Positions 1 through 8,553 of a stretch of 64,000 bases of DNA are shown one piece after another. Position 1 is the first letter of the stretch; every line of letters starts with the position of its first letter. The stretch is from assembly GCF_014518315.1 (NCBI RefSeq), contig NZ_JACVEL010000002.1, forward strand, positions 433,534 through 497,533, given 5' to 3'. The notes below the pieces were generated by a model that saw only the letters and a program-made list of their open reading frames with translations, was not told the origin of the DNA and did no database searches. Both the position numbers and the translations under genes were made by a program. The DNA comes from Taishania pollutisoli (GTDB lineage Bacteria; Bacteroidota; Bacteroidia; Flavobacteriales_D; Crocinitomicaceae).

Positions 1-1
1 G

Positions 2-847
2 TTCGTTACCTGCTGCAATCGGAGCATCCTTATTGACTGCGGAGAAGGAACACAAATGCAAATGCGCAAATTTGGTGTACGTTTCCAACGATTAGACATC
101 ATTCTCATTTCCCATTTACACGGTGATCACTTTTTTGGATTGGTTGGTCTGCTGAGCACAATGCGTTTGCTGGGAAGGGATGCCAAACTAACAATCATTT
201 GCCCGAAGGGATTACCGGAAATCATTGTACAGCAATTGGAAGTCGGACATGCACAGCTGGATTTCGATATACGTTTCATTGAATTAACAGGTAAAGAACA
301 CGAAGTGGTGTATGAAGATAAATCAATGCTCATTGAAACAGTTCCGCTAAAGCATAAAATTCCGACAAACGGATTTGTTATTCGTGAAAAGCCGAAAGAA
401 CGGAAAATGCGAAAGGAATCCCTGGAACATCCGTTGATGAAGGTGGAATACATTCACCGGTTAAAAAAAGGGGAAGATATTGTGACCGAATCGGGAGATG
501 TATTGAAATCACTTGAATTGACAGATGCATCGAAGCCTGCTTGTTCGTATGCCTATTGTTCGGATACCGCATATGCGGAGAAAATAATTCCTTTTATTAA
601 AGATGTGACGGTTCTATACCACGAGGCAACATTTACCGAGCAGCACCGGGAACTGGCAAAAGCAACCATGCATTCGACGGCAAAACAAGCCGCTGAAATT
701 GCCCGGCAGGCAAATGTTTCCCGACTTTACCTGGGACATTTAAGTGCCCGGTACGCAGATGGAAAGCAACACGAGGAAGAAGCAAAAGAAGTGTTTTCCA
801 ATACCATTTACGTGGAAGACGGAATGTCTTTTTTAGTGGAGAATTAA
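2..847 (+). CDS. rnz: Ribonuclease Z, 5'-truncated by window edge
   Basis: RNase Z is a zinc-dependent metallo-beta-lactamase-fold endonuclease that removes 3' extensions from tRNA precursors. The frame is open from base 2, before the first visible ATG at 56, and reads ILIDCGEGTQ directly upstream, a family-typical stretch, so ATG 56 is internal and the real start lies left of the window. The zinc motif SHLHGDH follows at about bases 110-130. Later conserved blocks include a YCSDT segment near 550, an HEATF block near 630 and a GHLSARY block near 740. About 280 codons are visible of a family length near 305, so roughly 25 residues are missing. The assignment is firm; only the N-terminus is unknown. 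Confidence 0.93.
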   Translation, partial: FVTCCNRSILIDCGEGTQMQMRKFGVRFQRLDIILISHLHGDHFFGLVGLLSTMRLLGRDAKLTIICPKGLPEIIVQQLEVGHAQLDFDIRFIELTGKEHEVVYEDKSMLIETVPLKHKIPTNGFVIREKPKERKMRKESLEHPLMKVEYIHRLKKGEDIVTESGDVLKSLELTDASKPACSYAYCSDTAYAEKIIPFIKDVTVLYHEATFTEQHRELAKATMHSTAKQAAEIARQANVSRLYLGHLSARYADGKQHEEEAKEVFSNTIYVEDGMSFLVEN

Positions 848-878
848 GGGGTTAAAACCATTTTGAATAACTAATTTA

Positions 879-904
879 TTGTTTTTTAAAAGTTTATATT
901 TTTG
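879..904 (+). promoter_or_regulatory. Putative Bacteroidota promoter before the small lipoprotein gene
   Basis: TATTTTTG at 897-904 fits the phylum's -7 consensus TAnnTTTG. A TTG at 879-881 lies 15 nt upstream, slightly short for a -33 element. It sits about 55 nt before the ATG at 959. Confidence 0.35.
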
Positions 905-958
905 TTTCCAACTCTGTTCCTGTAACTTGAACTTCATAAACTGAAAAATCGTTTAGTT

Positions 959-1180
959 ATGAAACGAAAACCATTTCTCACGATCGCAGTCGTGTTGTGT
1001 GCGACAATACTCATGTGTGCATGTAAAAAGAAAGAAACAGGAATCTGTTACTGCAAATACCTGAGTGGCGACAAAAAACAATTTGATTTAAGGCATTTAC
1101 CCCGTACAGAACAAATAGATAGTTGTTACGTCTACAACCAAAACGCATCTCATTTTGCAGGAGAATGTGAATTGGAGTAA
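959..1180 (+). CDS. Small putative lipoprotein, unknown function
   Basis: This 73-residue protein has a basic start (MKRK), a hydrophobic stretch to about residue 21 and a Cys-rich exit (MCAC then KKK). It looks like a lipoprotein signal with Cys22 as the probable acylation site, although the lipobox is not ideal. The mature part is only about 50 residues. It is Lys-rich at first and has further cysteines (CYC, SCYVY, GECELE) that could form disulfides. I recognise no family. A plausible promoter lies upstream and a clear terminator downstream, which supports a real, separately transcribed gene. Confidence 0.55.
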   Translation: MKRKPFLTIAVVLCATILMCACKKKETGICYCKYLSGDKKQFDLRHLPRTEQIDSCYVYNQNASHFAGECELE

Positions 1181-1194
1181 AATGGTGGTAGAAT

Positions 1195-1226
1195 AAAAAA
1201 GCTCTCTTGTTTGCAAGAGAGCTTTT
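1195..1226. terminator. Bidirectional rho-independent terminator
   Basis: A perfect 9-bp stem, GCTCTCTTG (1201-1209) with CAAGAGAGC (1214-1222), has a 4-nt loop. It is flanked by A6 on the left and T4 on the right, so it can end both the small lipoprotein gene (+) and serA (-), which converge here. Confidence 0.85.
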
Positions 1227-1245
1227 ACAGTATCGTATGAAAAGT

Positions 1246-2202
1246 TTACTTTACTACAAATTCATTGATGATCAGTTCTGCCAGTTCCGCGCCGATTCTG
1301 TCCTGTGCTTCCATTGTTGCAGCTCCGATGTGAGGAGTACATGCAATTTTAGGATGTGTTAGTAATTCTTTATTCGGATTTGGTTCGTTTTCATACACGT
1401 CCAATGCGCATGCGGCTACTTTTCCGCTGTTCAGAGCAGCGAGTAGTGCCATTTCATCGAATACACCACCCCGTGCCGCATTTGCCAGTCGTACACCGTT
1501 TTTCATCAACGCGAATTCCGCTGCGCCGATGACAGCACTTCCGTCTGCCTGCTTTGGAACGTGAATGGAAATATAGTCACATTTTCCCAACATGGATTTC
1601 AAATCTGTTTCCGTGGAGATCGAAACACTGACATCCTGGGAGTTTCCTAATTTTACAGGAATATTCACGGTACATGCCATGTTGTCCACGGCAATGACAT
1701 CCATACCAATTCCCAATGCATACGAAGCAAGGCTTTGTCCGATTCTGCCGAACCCGATGATACCGAGTGTTTTTCCTCTCAGCTCAACTCCTTTTCCGTA
1801 ATTCTTCTTCAAGGTATTGAAATCACCGTGCTCCATGTTCTTAAAGGAATCATTCAGGAAACGGGAAATGGAGAACAATTGGCCCATTACTAACTCCGCA
1901 ACCGATTGTGAAGAGGATGCCGGCGTATTGATCACCGTTTTACCCTTTTCCCGTGCGTATGCCACGTCAATATTATCCATTCCGACACCTCCGCGTCCAA
2001 TTAGTTTGAGTCCCGGGCATGCATCGATGACTTCTTTTCGAACAGTTGTTGCACTGCGCACCAAAACGATCTCATAGTTTTCCGTGTTGATGGCATTGAT
2101 CAGATCTTCCTGGTTCACTTTGTCTGTGACAACTGTAAAACCTGCTTCTTCCAGTAATTGCTTACCGATTGCAGAAATACCGTCATTCGCTAAAATTTTC
2201 AT
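1246..2202 (-). CDS. serA: D-3-phosphoglycerate dehydrogenase, short form
   Basis: This enzyme catalyses NAD-dependent oxidation of 3-phosphoglycerate, the first step of serine synthesis. The 318-residue protein has the D-2-hydroxyacid dehydrogenase layout: an outer substrate domain with GRGGVGMDNID near residue 75, then a Rossmann domain with LGIIGFGRIG near residue 145. The catalytic residues are Arg in NAARGG, a downstream Glu and His in HIGAAT. It ends after the catalytic core and lacks the C-terminal ACT domain used for serine feedback in long forms. It lies 6 bp after serC, so the two form a serCA operon. Other 2-hydroxyacid dehydrogenases share the fold, but the serC neighbour makes serA the best call. 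Confidence 0.93.
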   Translation of the reverse strand: MKILANDGISAIGKQLLEEAGFTVVTDKVNQEDLINAINTENYEIVLVRSATTVRKEVIDACPGLKLIGRGGVGMDNIDVAYAREKGKTVINTPASSSQSVAELVMGQLFSISRFLNDSFKNMEHGDFNTLKKNYGKGVELRGKTLGIIGFGRIGQSLASYALGIGMDVIAVDNMACTVNIPVKLGNSQDVSVSISTETDLKSMLGKCDYISIHVPKQADGSAVIGAAEFALMKNGVRLANAARGGVFDEMALLAALNSGKVAACALDVYENEPNPNKELLTHPKIACTPHIGAATMEAQDRIGAELAELIINEFVVK

Positions 2203-2208
2203 TTCTGT

Positions 2209-3279
2209 TTATGCGTTTTTAGTTGCGAATTCTTTCATTACATCTACCAGTACCTGAACACTTGATAACGGAAGTGCGTTGTATAAAGATGCCCGGTAAC
2301 CACCTGTTGAACGGTGACCTTTTAACCCGACAATTCCTGCATCATTCCAGGTTTTGTTGAATGCTTCTTCCAGTCCTGCATATTCATCTTTCAATACGAA
2401 AGCGACATTCATTTTTGAACGGTCTTCAACAGCAACTTTTGATGCGAATAACGGGTTGTTATCAATTTCATTGTACAGCAATCCTGCTTTTGCATTGTTG
2501 CGCTCTTCAGCGGCTTTTACTCCTCCCGTTGCAATCAGGTCCCGGAGGTTCAACATGGCCACATATACTGAAAATACCGGTGGTGTATTCAGCATCGATT
2601 CTTTTTCGTGTTGTTTTGCCAGGTTGAAGTACGTCGGCATAAACGGTGTTTTGAATTGACCGAGTACTTCCTCTTTTACGATGTACAATGTAGCTCCTGC
2701 AGGCCCCAGATTTTTTTGCGCTCCTGCATAGATCAGATCGAAATCGGAAACATTGATTTCTTTTGAGAAAATATCCGATGACATATCACATACCAGCGGA
2801 ACAGTCGTCTTAATTTGTTCCTGGAATTGTGTTCCGTAAATGGTATTGTTGGATGTGTAATGCAAATAGTCCAGATCAGAAGGAATTGCATACCCTTTGG
2901 GGATGTAAGAAAAGTTTTTATCCTCGGATGAAGCCAACACTTCCACATCAACCCCGACAATTTTAGCTTCCTTGATGGCTCCGCTGGCCCATACACCTGT
3001 GTTGATGTACCCGGCCTTTCCGCCTCGTGTCATGTTTAATGCCGAGATCGTGAAACCTAAAGTTGCACCGCCCTGAAGATACAAAACAGTGTACCCGTCA
3101 GGTACATTCAATGCTTTTTTTACCAGTTCACGGGCTTCTTCCATCACAGCGACAAAATCTTTGTGCCGGTGAGATACTTCTAAGATGGATAGTCCGTTAA
3201 AATCTAAAACTCCTTTTGCAGCCTGTTCAAATACCGTCTGTGGTAAAATACAAGGTCCTGCCCCAAAATTGTGTTTCAT
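2209..3279 (-). CDS. serC: Phosphoserine aminotransferase
   Basis: SerC is a PLP enzyme that converts 3-phosphohydroxypyruvate and glutamate to phosphoserine; it can also serve pyridoxal phosphate synthesis. The 356-residue product begins MKHNFGAGPCILP, a hallmark N-terminus. It has the LQGGATLGF phosphate-binding block near residue 70 and the PLP lysine in YAGAQKNLGPAG near residue 190. HRSTGGYRASLYNA near the C-terminus is also family-typical. The length matches the family. It is the first gene of the serC-serA operon; the serB step is not in this window. Confidence 0.96.
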   Translation of the reverse strand: MKHNFGAGPCILPQTVFEQAAKGVLDFNGLSILEVSHRHKDFVAVMEEARELVKKALNVPDGYTVLYLQGGATLGFTISALNMTRGGKAGYINTGVWASGAIKEAKIVGVDVEVLASSEDKNFSYIPKGYAIPSDLDYLHYTSNNTIYGTQFQEQIKTTVPLVCDMSSDIFSKEINVSDFDLIYAGAQKNLGPAGATLYIVKEEVLGQFKTPFMPTYFNLAKQHEKESMLNTPPVFSVYVAMLNLRDLIATGGVKAAEERNNAKAGLLYNEIDNNPLFASKVAVEDRSKMNVAFVLKDEYAGLEEAFNKTWNDAGIVGLKGHRSTGGYRASLYNALPLSSVQVLVDVMKEFATKNA

Positions 3280-3389
3280 TTTAAGATTATTTTTATGTAC
3301 AACTTTTACTCCTGCAAAGGTGTTAGTTTTTTTTGTTTGGAAACAGATTTTGCGGAATAAAAATGAATGAATCTATGTTTAAGGAATTG

Positions 3390-3641
3390 TTACGCCTCCG
3401 ATTCCTTTTTTGTCGGCTTTTTTTCAGCCGGAGCTTTCTTTGCTGCCGGTTTTTTCTCAACGGGCTTTTTCTCCGTTACGGTTTTTTTAGGTTTTACTTC
3501 TTTTGCAACGGTTTCCTTTTTTTCAGCCACCTTTTTGACACCCGCTTTAGGAGTTGCAGTTGACTTTTTGCGCTTTCTTGTTATCCCGTAGCTTCCTTGT
3601 GCACGTTTACCTTTGGCAGTCTTTTTATCACCTTTTCCCAT
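3390..3641 (-). CDS. 30S ribosomal protein THX with long basic tail
   Basis: The first 25 or so residues (MGKGDKKTAKGKRAQGSYG followed by ITRKRKK) match the small ribosomal protein THX (bTHX), which binds in the head of the 30S subunit. THX proper is only about 25-30 residues. Here a further 55 residues follow, made almost only of Lys, Ala, Pro, Glu, Val and Thr in a PAKK/EKKP pattern like a histone H1 tail, ending in ESEA. The tail is probably disordered and may bind rRNA or DNA. The start fits because the THX core begins exactly at this ATG. Open frames on the opposite strand here arise from the Lys-rich composition. Confidence 0.8.
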   Translation of the reverse strand: MGKGDKKTAKGKRAQGSYGITRKRKKSTATPKAGVKKVAEKKETVAKEVKPKKTVTEKKPVEKKPAAKKAPAEKKPTKKESEA

Positions 3642-3726
3642 AACTCAATAGTTTTAAATTTCCATTACTGACAAATATACCAAAGTTTTTCAATTGAGAG
3701 TCAAGAATTACGGGTTGTTTGCGGCT

Positions 3727-4413
3727 TTACAAAAAAATAACTTTTAAGCGTTTGATCACCTCCGGAACAACCTTATTCCCGTGCGGAATAATGCGTGTGC
3801 ACCAGTTGATTTTTAACTTCACAAGTTCTTCAGGAGTCATTTTCCAGTTGATATCTGATTTTTCGAGGCGTGAGCGCAGCGCGTACATTGAAATAGCAGC
3901 AGAAACAGAAATGTTGAAGCTTTCAGTGAAGCCATACATCGGGATTTTAACAAATTCATCCGCCAGGCCGATGACGTCCTGTGAAATTCCGTCTCCCTCT
4001 GTTCCAAATACCAGTGCCATCGGTTTGTCAATGGAAACTGTGTCAATGGTGCAGTCATTTTCATGTGGTGTGGTCGCTAAAATGCGGTATCCTTTAGATT
4101 TTAGTTGTTGTAAACATGTGATGGTCGGGTTTTCGTCATTGTAGTTATACATATCGACCCATCTTCCTGCGCCTCTTGCGATGTCACGCTGAACCTGGTA
4201 TTTACAGTCTTTTTCAATGATGTGTAAACTTTGAACACCAAAACTCTCGCAGGTACGCAATACCGCAGACGCGTTGTGTTCCTGGTAAATATTTTCCAGA
4301 ACAACAGTAAGGTAATCAGACTTCATGGGAGCCAATCGTTCGAACATTTCCACTTTGCTCGGTGTAATCATGCCGTACAATTGTTCCAGAACTATTTCAT
4401 CAAATGTTTTCAT
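3727..4413 (-). CDS. trmH: tRNA (guanosine-2'-O-)-methyltransferase, TrmH family
   Basis: This SPOUT-fold methyltransferase uses S-adenosylmethionine and is probably responsible for Gm18 in tRNA. The three SpoU motifs are visible: HNASAVLRTCESFG near residue 45 (Asn and catalytic Arg), ALVFGTEGDGIS near residue 130, and SFNISVSAAI near residue 160. The frame extends upstream to a GTG, but the ATG at 4413 gives a 228-residue protein, close to the E. coli TrmH length, and the upstream extension is hydrophobic and unlike the family. The divergent bioD promoter also falls in that extension. It could instead methylate rRNA, but the length favours TrmH over RlmB. Confidence 0.85.
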   Translation of the reverse strand: MKTFDEIVLEQLYGMITPSKVEMFERLAPMKSDYLTVVLENIYQEHNASAVLRTCESFGVQSLHIIEKDCKYQVQRDIARGAGRWVDMYNYNDENPTITCLQQLKSKGYRILATTPHENDCTIDTVSIDKPMALVFGTEGDGISQDVIGLADEFVKIPMYGFTESFNISVSAAISMYALRSRLEKSDINWKMTPEELVKLKINWCTRIIPHGNKVVPEVIKRLKVIFL

Positions 4414-4470
4414 CGGGCTGCAAAGATGAAGAAAAATAAGGGAAATCGGAAGATGAAGCAGCAGAAAAGC

Positions 4471-4478
4471 TATCTTTG
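4471..4478 (+). promoter_or_regulatory. Putative -7 box of the bio operon
   Basis: TATCTTTG matches TAnnTTTG and sits 17 nt before the bioD ATG at 4496, implying a very short leader. No clear -33 TTG was found at the usual distance. Confidence 0.45.
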
Positions 4479-4495
4479 ACACTCCATAAAAATGT

Positions 4496-5137
4496 ATGAA
4501 AAGAGATTCTTCAACTATATTTTTTGTCTCCGGAATCGGAACAGATGTCGGAAAAACAGTCGTTGCTGCGATTCTGTCAGAGGCGTTGAACGCACATTAC
4601 TGGAAGCCCATTCAGTCAGGAGACCTGGATCATTCAGATTCGATGAAAGTGCAAGGCTGGACAGAAAATGTAACAGTGCTGGAAGAATGCTACCGGTTGA
4701 CAAAACCACTGTCTCCGCATACAAGCGCTCGTTTGGACGGTGTTACAATTACCACACAGTTTCCGATTCAGGAAGTCGATGGAACCCTTATTATCGAAGG
4801 GGCCGGAGGAGTGTTGGTTCCTGTTAATGATCGGGGGAATACCATTTCGGACATAGTCGCTTATTGGGATATCCCCGCGATTATTGTGGTAAAACACTAC
4901 CTGGGAAGTATCAACCACACACTGTTGACGCTGGAATACCTGAAGACAAAAGGAATCCGGTTGGCCGGACTTGTTGTGACAGGAGAGGCACACGAAGAGT
5001 CGGAGAAAATCATTGAAACGATCACCGGAAATAAGGTGAACCTTCACATCCCTCTTGCTGCACAGGTAGATGCTGCTTTTATCCGGCAACAGGCACTGAT
5101 TCACAAAGAAAAAATAGAACAATGGCTTCTTGGATAG
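4496..5137 (+). CDS. bioD: Dethiobiotin synthetase
   Basis: BioD closes the ureido ring of dethiobiotin from 7,8-diaminopelargonate, CO2 and ATP, the penultimate step of biotin synthesis. The 213-residue protein begins with the P-loop FVSGIGTDVGKT near residue 10, and contains KPIQSG and IIEGAGGVLVP. These are the standard BioD nucleotide and substrate-binding blocks. A second ATG lies at 4492 in another frame; the ATG at 4496 keeps the P-loop at the right distance. It overlaps bioA by 16 bp, so translation is probably coupled. bioB and bioF are not nearby. Confidence 0.95.
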   Translation: MKRDSSTIFFVSGIGTDVGKTVVAAILSEALNAHYWKPIQSGDLDHSDSMKVQGWTENVTVLEECYRLTKPLSPHTSARLDGVTITTQFPIQEVDGTLIIEGAGGVLVPVNDRGNTISDIVAYWDIPAIIVVKHYLGSINHTLLTLEYLKTKGIRLAGLVVTGEAHEESEKIIETITGNKVNLHIPLAAQVDAAFIRQQALIHKEKIEQWLLG

Positions 5138-6405
5138 AAAAAGACAACGCGTATGTGTGGCATCCGTTCACACAAATGAAAACAGCTCCGTTGCCACTGG
5201 AGGTTGTGGCTGCGAAAGATACTTGTTTTTATACCGCAACAGGCGAAAAATACATTGACATTAATTCGTCGTGGTGGGTAAACGTGCACGGACACGGAAA
5301 TGAATACATCGGAAAAGCGCTTTCGGAGCAATTCTCAAAAATAGATCATACCATTTTTGCTGATGCCACACACCACAAAGCAATTGAACTGGCGGAACGG
5401 GTGTGTCAAAAACTTCCGGAAACGTTTCAGAAAGTATTTTTCTCGGACAACGGATCGACAGCTGTTGAAGTAGCATTGAAAATGATTGTGCAATACTGGT
5501 ACAACCAGGGGATTCATAAACCAAAAATTCTGGCCCTGGATGGCGCTTATCACGGTGATACCTTCGGAGCAATGTCCGTAGGACAGCGGGGTGGATTCAA
5601 CACACCTTTCGAACCGTATTTTTTTGATGTGGACTTTTTAGACTTTCCGACTGCGGAAAATGAACAGCTCATTCTGGAAAATGCGCGCCTGAAGATGGAA
5701 TCGGGAGAAGTCGGGTGTTTGATCATCGAACCACTGGTGCAGGGATCGGCAGGAATGCGCATGTACCGGGCTGAATGGCTGGATGCACTTGTCCGCCTGG
5801 CACATGCGTTTGATGTGAAGGTGATTTTTGACGAGGTAATGACCGGATGGGGGCGAACGGGTAAACTGTTTGCAATGAACCATTGTGAAGAAGTTCCGGA
5901 TATTGTTTGTCTTTCTAAAGGATTGACCGGTGGTACTTTGCCATTGGGACTGACCGTTGCCACGCTTGAAATTTACAACGCTTTCCTGAGTGATAAAAAA
6001 GCGAATGCACTATTACACGGACATTCATTTACCGGTAATTCACTTGCCTGTGCCTGTGCCTGCGCAAGCCTGGATTTGTTTGAACAACAAAAAACATGGG
6101 ACAATGTAAAACGCATTGAAGGCTGGAATCAGCGCCTGATGGGAAAGCTGGAAAAACATCCGGCCATTTTCAATACCAGGATGACCGGTACAATTCTTGC
6201 CATTGAATTACGACAACAGGAAGGAACATCCTATTATTCAGCTATCCGGGATGAAATTGTGGCTCATTTCCTTGAAAACGGTATTTTTATCCGACCGTTA
6301 GGGAATGTTTTTTTCTTTAATCCCCCTTATTGTATTTCAGATGAAGAATTGCGGCAGGTGGAAGACGTGACAATGTGCTTTTTAGAAAAAATAATAGAAA
6401 TGTGA
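5122..6405 (+). CDS. bioA: Adenosylmethionine-8-amino-7-oxononanoate aminotransferase
   Basis: This PLP-dependent class III aminotransferase makes 7,8-diaminononanoate from KAPA using S-adenosylmethionine as amino donor. The 427-residue protein opens with VWHPFTQM near residue 14, characteristic of BioA. It has the DINSSWWVNVHGH substrate block, FDEVMTGWGRTG (PLP-binding Asp) near residue 235 and CLSKGLTGGTLPLG with the Schiff-base lysine near residue 270. HGHSFTGNSLACA and the C-terminal FNPPYCIS also fit. It overlaps bioD and is followed 7 bp later by a small secreted-protein gene that may share the transcript. Confidence 0.96.
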   Translation: MASWIEKDNAYVWHPFTQMKTAPLPLEVVAAKDTCFYTATGEKYIDINSSWWVNVHGHGNEYIGKALSEQFSKIDHTIFADATHHKAIELAERVCQKLPETFQKVFFSDNGSTAVEVALKMIVQYWYNQGIHKPKILALDGAYHGDTFGAMSVGQRGGFNTPFEPYFFDVDFLDFPTAENEQLILENARLKMESGEVGCLIIEPLVQGSAGMRMYRAEWLDALVRLAHAFDVKVIFDEVMTGWGRTGKLFAMNHCEEVPDIVCLSKGLTGGTLPLGLTVATLEIYNAFLSDKKANALLHGHSFTGNSLACACACASLDLFEQQKTWDNVKRIEGWNQRLMGKLEKHPAIFNTRMTGTILAIELRQQEGTSYYSAIRDEIVAHFLENGIFIRPLGNVFFFNPPYCISDEELRQVEDVTMCFLEKIIEM

Positions 6406-6412
6406 CACTGCT

Positions 6413-6943
6413 ATGAAAACAACTATTTATTTACTACTTCTGAGTTTAATGCAGGTTCTTCATTCCACTGCACAACATGACCAATTTCCCCAGGCATGGG
6501 AGGGAAACTGGAGAGGAGATCTGATGATTTATTCTTCCGGGGTTGAAGGGAGTGGTCCTGCTCAGGTTATTCCAATGGAACTGGATATTCAGCCGCTGGG
6601 AGCAAAGCGTTGGACGTGGACAATTACATACGATATAGAGCAGGAAACCACCCGTGCGTATGAATTGGTACAGGATTCGGTAAGCGGTCAATGGATGATT
6701 GATGAAAAAAACGGCATTCAACTTCCCCAAATACGAATCGGCGGGCGGATTGTAAGTTCCTTCTCTGTGATGGGGAGCTTATTGATTTGCTATTACTGGT
6801 TTGAAAATGACGCGATGAACATGGAGATTCATGTAACAAGTACGAAGGAACAAAGTACAACAGGATTGGGAACAGAGGAGTCGCCGGAAGTAGGTAATCA
6901 CTTTATCGGAACGTTTCAGAAAGCTGTTTTATACAGAAAATAA
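6413..6943 (+). CDS. Secreted protein, lipocalin-like fold suspected
   Basis: This 176-residue protein has a Sec signal peptide (about residues 1-20, ending STAQ). I do not recognise a named family. The mature part starts with AWEGNWRGDL and ends with GTFQKAVLYRK, with alternating polar and hydrophobic strands between. A W-x-G start and a VLYR ending around beta strands suggest a small calycin-like barrel, and the same two signatures frame the N-terminal domain of the OmpA protein at 10303-11166. It lies 7 bp after bioA, but a link to biotin is not implied by sequence. It converges with the next gene at a 9-bp gap. Confidence 0.6.
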   Translation: MKTTIYLLLLSLMQVLHSTAQHDQFPQAWEGNWRGDLMIYSSGVEGSGPAQVIPMELDIQPLGAKRWTWTITYDIEQETTRAYELVQDSVSGQWMIDEKNGIQLPQIRIGGRIVSSFSVMGSLLICYYWFENDAMNMEIHVTSTKEQSTTGLGTEESPEVGNHFIGTFQKAVLYRK

Positions 6944-6952
6944 TGCGTTTTT

Positions 6953-8374
6953 CTATTCAATAATACGGTAGGAGTATGGATTGATTTTCCACTTCCCGTT
7001 TTCTACGACCAGGTTATACCGCCAATTGTCGGAACGAAGTTCAAACTGATGTGCCCCTACTTTTACCAACTCAGACACATCTATTGACCGGATAATTTCA
7101 GTTAAATGTTCAATTACCTGCCGTTTTTCTGTTTCCGTCATCAGCATTCCGTCTGTTTCAAGATGTTTGTAAACTTCTTCTGCAATGGCTTCCGATTCAT
7201 GTTCTTTGTATACGCACAGAAACTTTAATACGTAGACAATATTATTTTGCTCAAAGCCTTTGATAAGGGAATGAAACAATTCCTGAACAGTGGCCTGGGG
7301 GTAGTTGAATGCATCTTCCTTTACCCGTTCAATTTTATTGAGAGGTCGTTTCTTCGGTGCTTCGAATGCGGGGGATAATTTTTTCTTATTAAATGAGACG
7401 TCCGCGTAAATGCCGGGAATATGGTAGTAGAGGTTGTTCTCATTGATAACACGGATATAATTGTTGTTGATGGTGTCTTTTATGTTGAACCGGGATTCAT
7501 CAGTGAGCGACCAACACACCCATTCGTTGGATTTATTCCGGTACCAGAGTTTATTTTTTGAAAGACGGTATGGTTCAGCGACCGATCCCAGAACGGCTCC
7601 GTTTCCGGATTGAATCTTTATAACATCCTGATTGTTTGCTCCTTTTAAAACAAACGTGTCTGAATAGTTTTTTGCCTTCGGGGAATCAAACCATTCAATG
7701 CTGATAAAGCATCCGTTCTCTCCTACTTGAATATGATCCTGTGAGACGTCGACAGAGACCCATTCATTTCCGGAAGTGCCCGATACAATACGATTGGATT
7801 GAGTGAGTTCTTGTCCCGGTTTTTTCTCAAGGGGATTACATGCATAGATGTGGATACGAATCGCAGCATCCGGAAAACCGGAATCGGTTAAATAGATGTG
7901 CACTTTTTTCAGAAAACCTGAAGAAGAATAAGGATTGGGAATCCAAACTGCTTTTTCCTCTCCGTTCTTTCCTGTATAGCTATATAGTTGAGCCACTCGT
8001 TCTGTTTTTGTTACACCCAGCTTTTTTGTTTGATCGTTTCGTTGCTGTGCTGCGACATGAACTTCTGCGAGGTTTTGAACGACAGGCTCCAGTTCAATGA
8101 CGGATATCGATTGAAGTGCCTGGAAAGGAATGGTTGCCGGTTTATACCCAGTACAGGAAAATAAAAGTGTGTCCGATGCATTGAATGTCTCCGGATACTG
8201 AAAGATTCCATTCACATCGGAAATTATTTTGTGTACCTGTCCGATTGGTTGTAGTGTTACATAAGAAATGGATTGCTTTGTTTCACGATCGAGTACTGTA
8301 ACCTGAGAGAAACTGTTGAGATGAATGAGAAGTGGAAGAAATAACCGGATGGTATTTAGTATCTTTTTTTTCAA
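6953..8374 (-). CDS. Secreted protein with carboxypeptidase-like regulatory domain
   Basis: This 473-residue protein of unknown function starts at a TTG, since no ATG lies in frame upstream and the signal peptide MKKKILNTIRLFLPLLI begins there. Residues 25-105 form a CarboxypepD_reg-like beta-sandwich (VLDRETKQSISYVTLQP, then DVNGIFQYP, LLFSCTGYKPATIP). It is followed by LAEVHVAA, the type of linker that precedes TonB plugs. No TonB barrel follows. The central part (about 130-300) looks like a beta-rich adhesion or jelly-roll domain, and the C-terminal 120 residues are helical then beta. It is probably a periplasmic or surface protein. Confidence 0.65.
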   Translation of the reverse strand: MKKKILNTIRLFLPLLIHLNSFSQVTVLDRETKQSISYVTLQPIGQVHKIISDVNGIFQYPETFNASDTLLFSCTGYKPATIPFQALQSISVIELEPVVQNLAEVHVAAQQRNDQTKKLGVTKTERVAQLYSYTGKNGEEKAVWIPNPYSSSGFLKKVHIYLTDSGFPDAAIRIHIYACNPLEKKPGQELTQSNRIVSGTSGNEWVSVDVSQDHIQVGENGCFISIEWFDSPKAKNYSDTFVLKGANNQDVIKIQSGNGAVLGSVAEPYRLSKNKLWYRNKSNEWVCWSLTDESRFNIKDTINNNYIRVINENNLYYHIPGIYADVSFNKKKLSPAFEAPKKRPLNKIERVKEDAFNYPQATVQELFHSLIKGFEQNNIVYVLKFLCVYKEHESEAIAEEVYKHLETDGMLMTETEKRQVIEHLTEIIRSIDVSELVKVGAHQFELRSDNWRYNLVVENGKWKINPYSYRIIE

Positions 8375-8553
8375 GCGTATTACTGTTGATTGGTTTCTTC
8401 GTAAAACTATAATAAATAACGTTCAGTTTCAACCAGGAAACATAAAAACGTTGCTGGTTACATGTACTGTTGTCTGGTTTTTTATATAAACTTAAGCGCA
8501 ATGAAGGAGGTGTCAATTATTTTGTCATCTTTGTTAGAACATGAATCCACAGC

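Noticed and set aside
3333..3591. Plus-strand Phe/Cys-rich open frames opposite the THX gene
   Set aside because: They are the antisense of a Lys-codon-rich tail; the THX core on the minus strand is clear.
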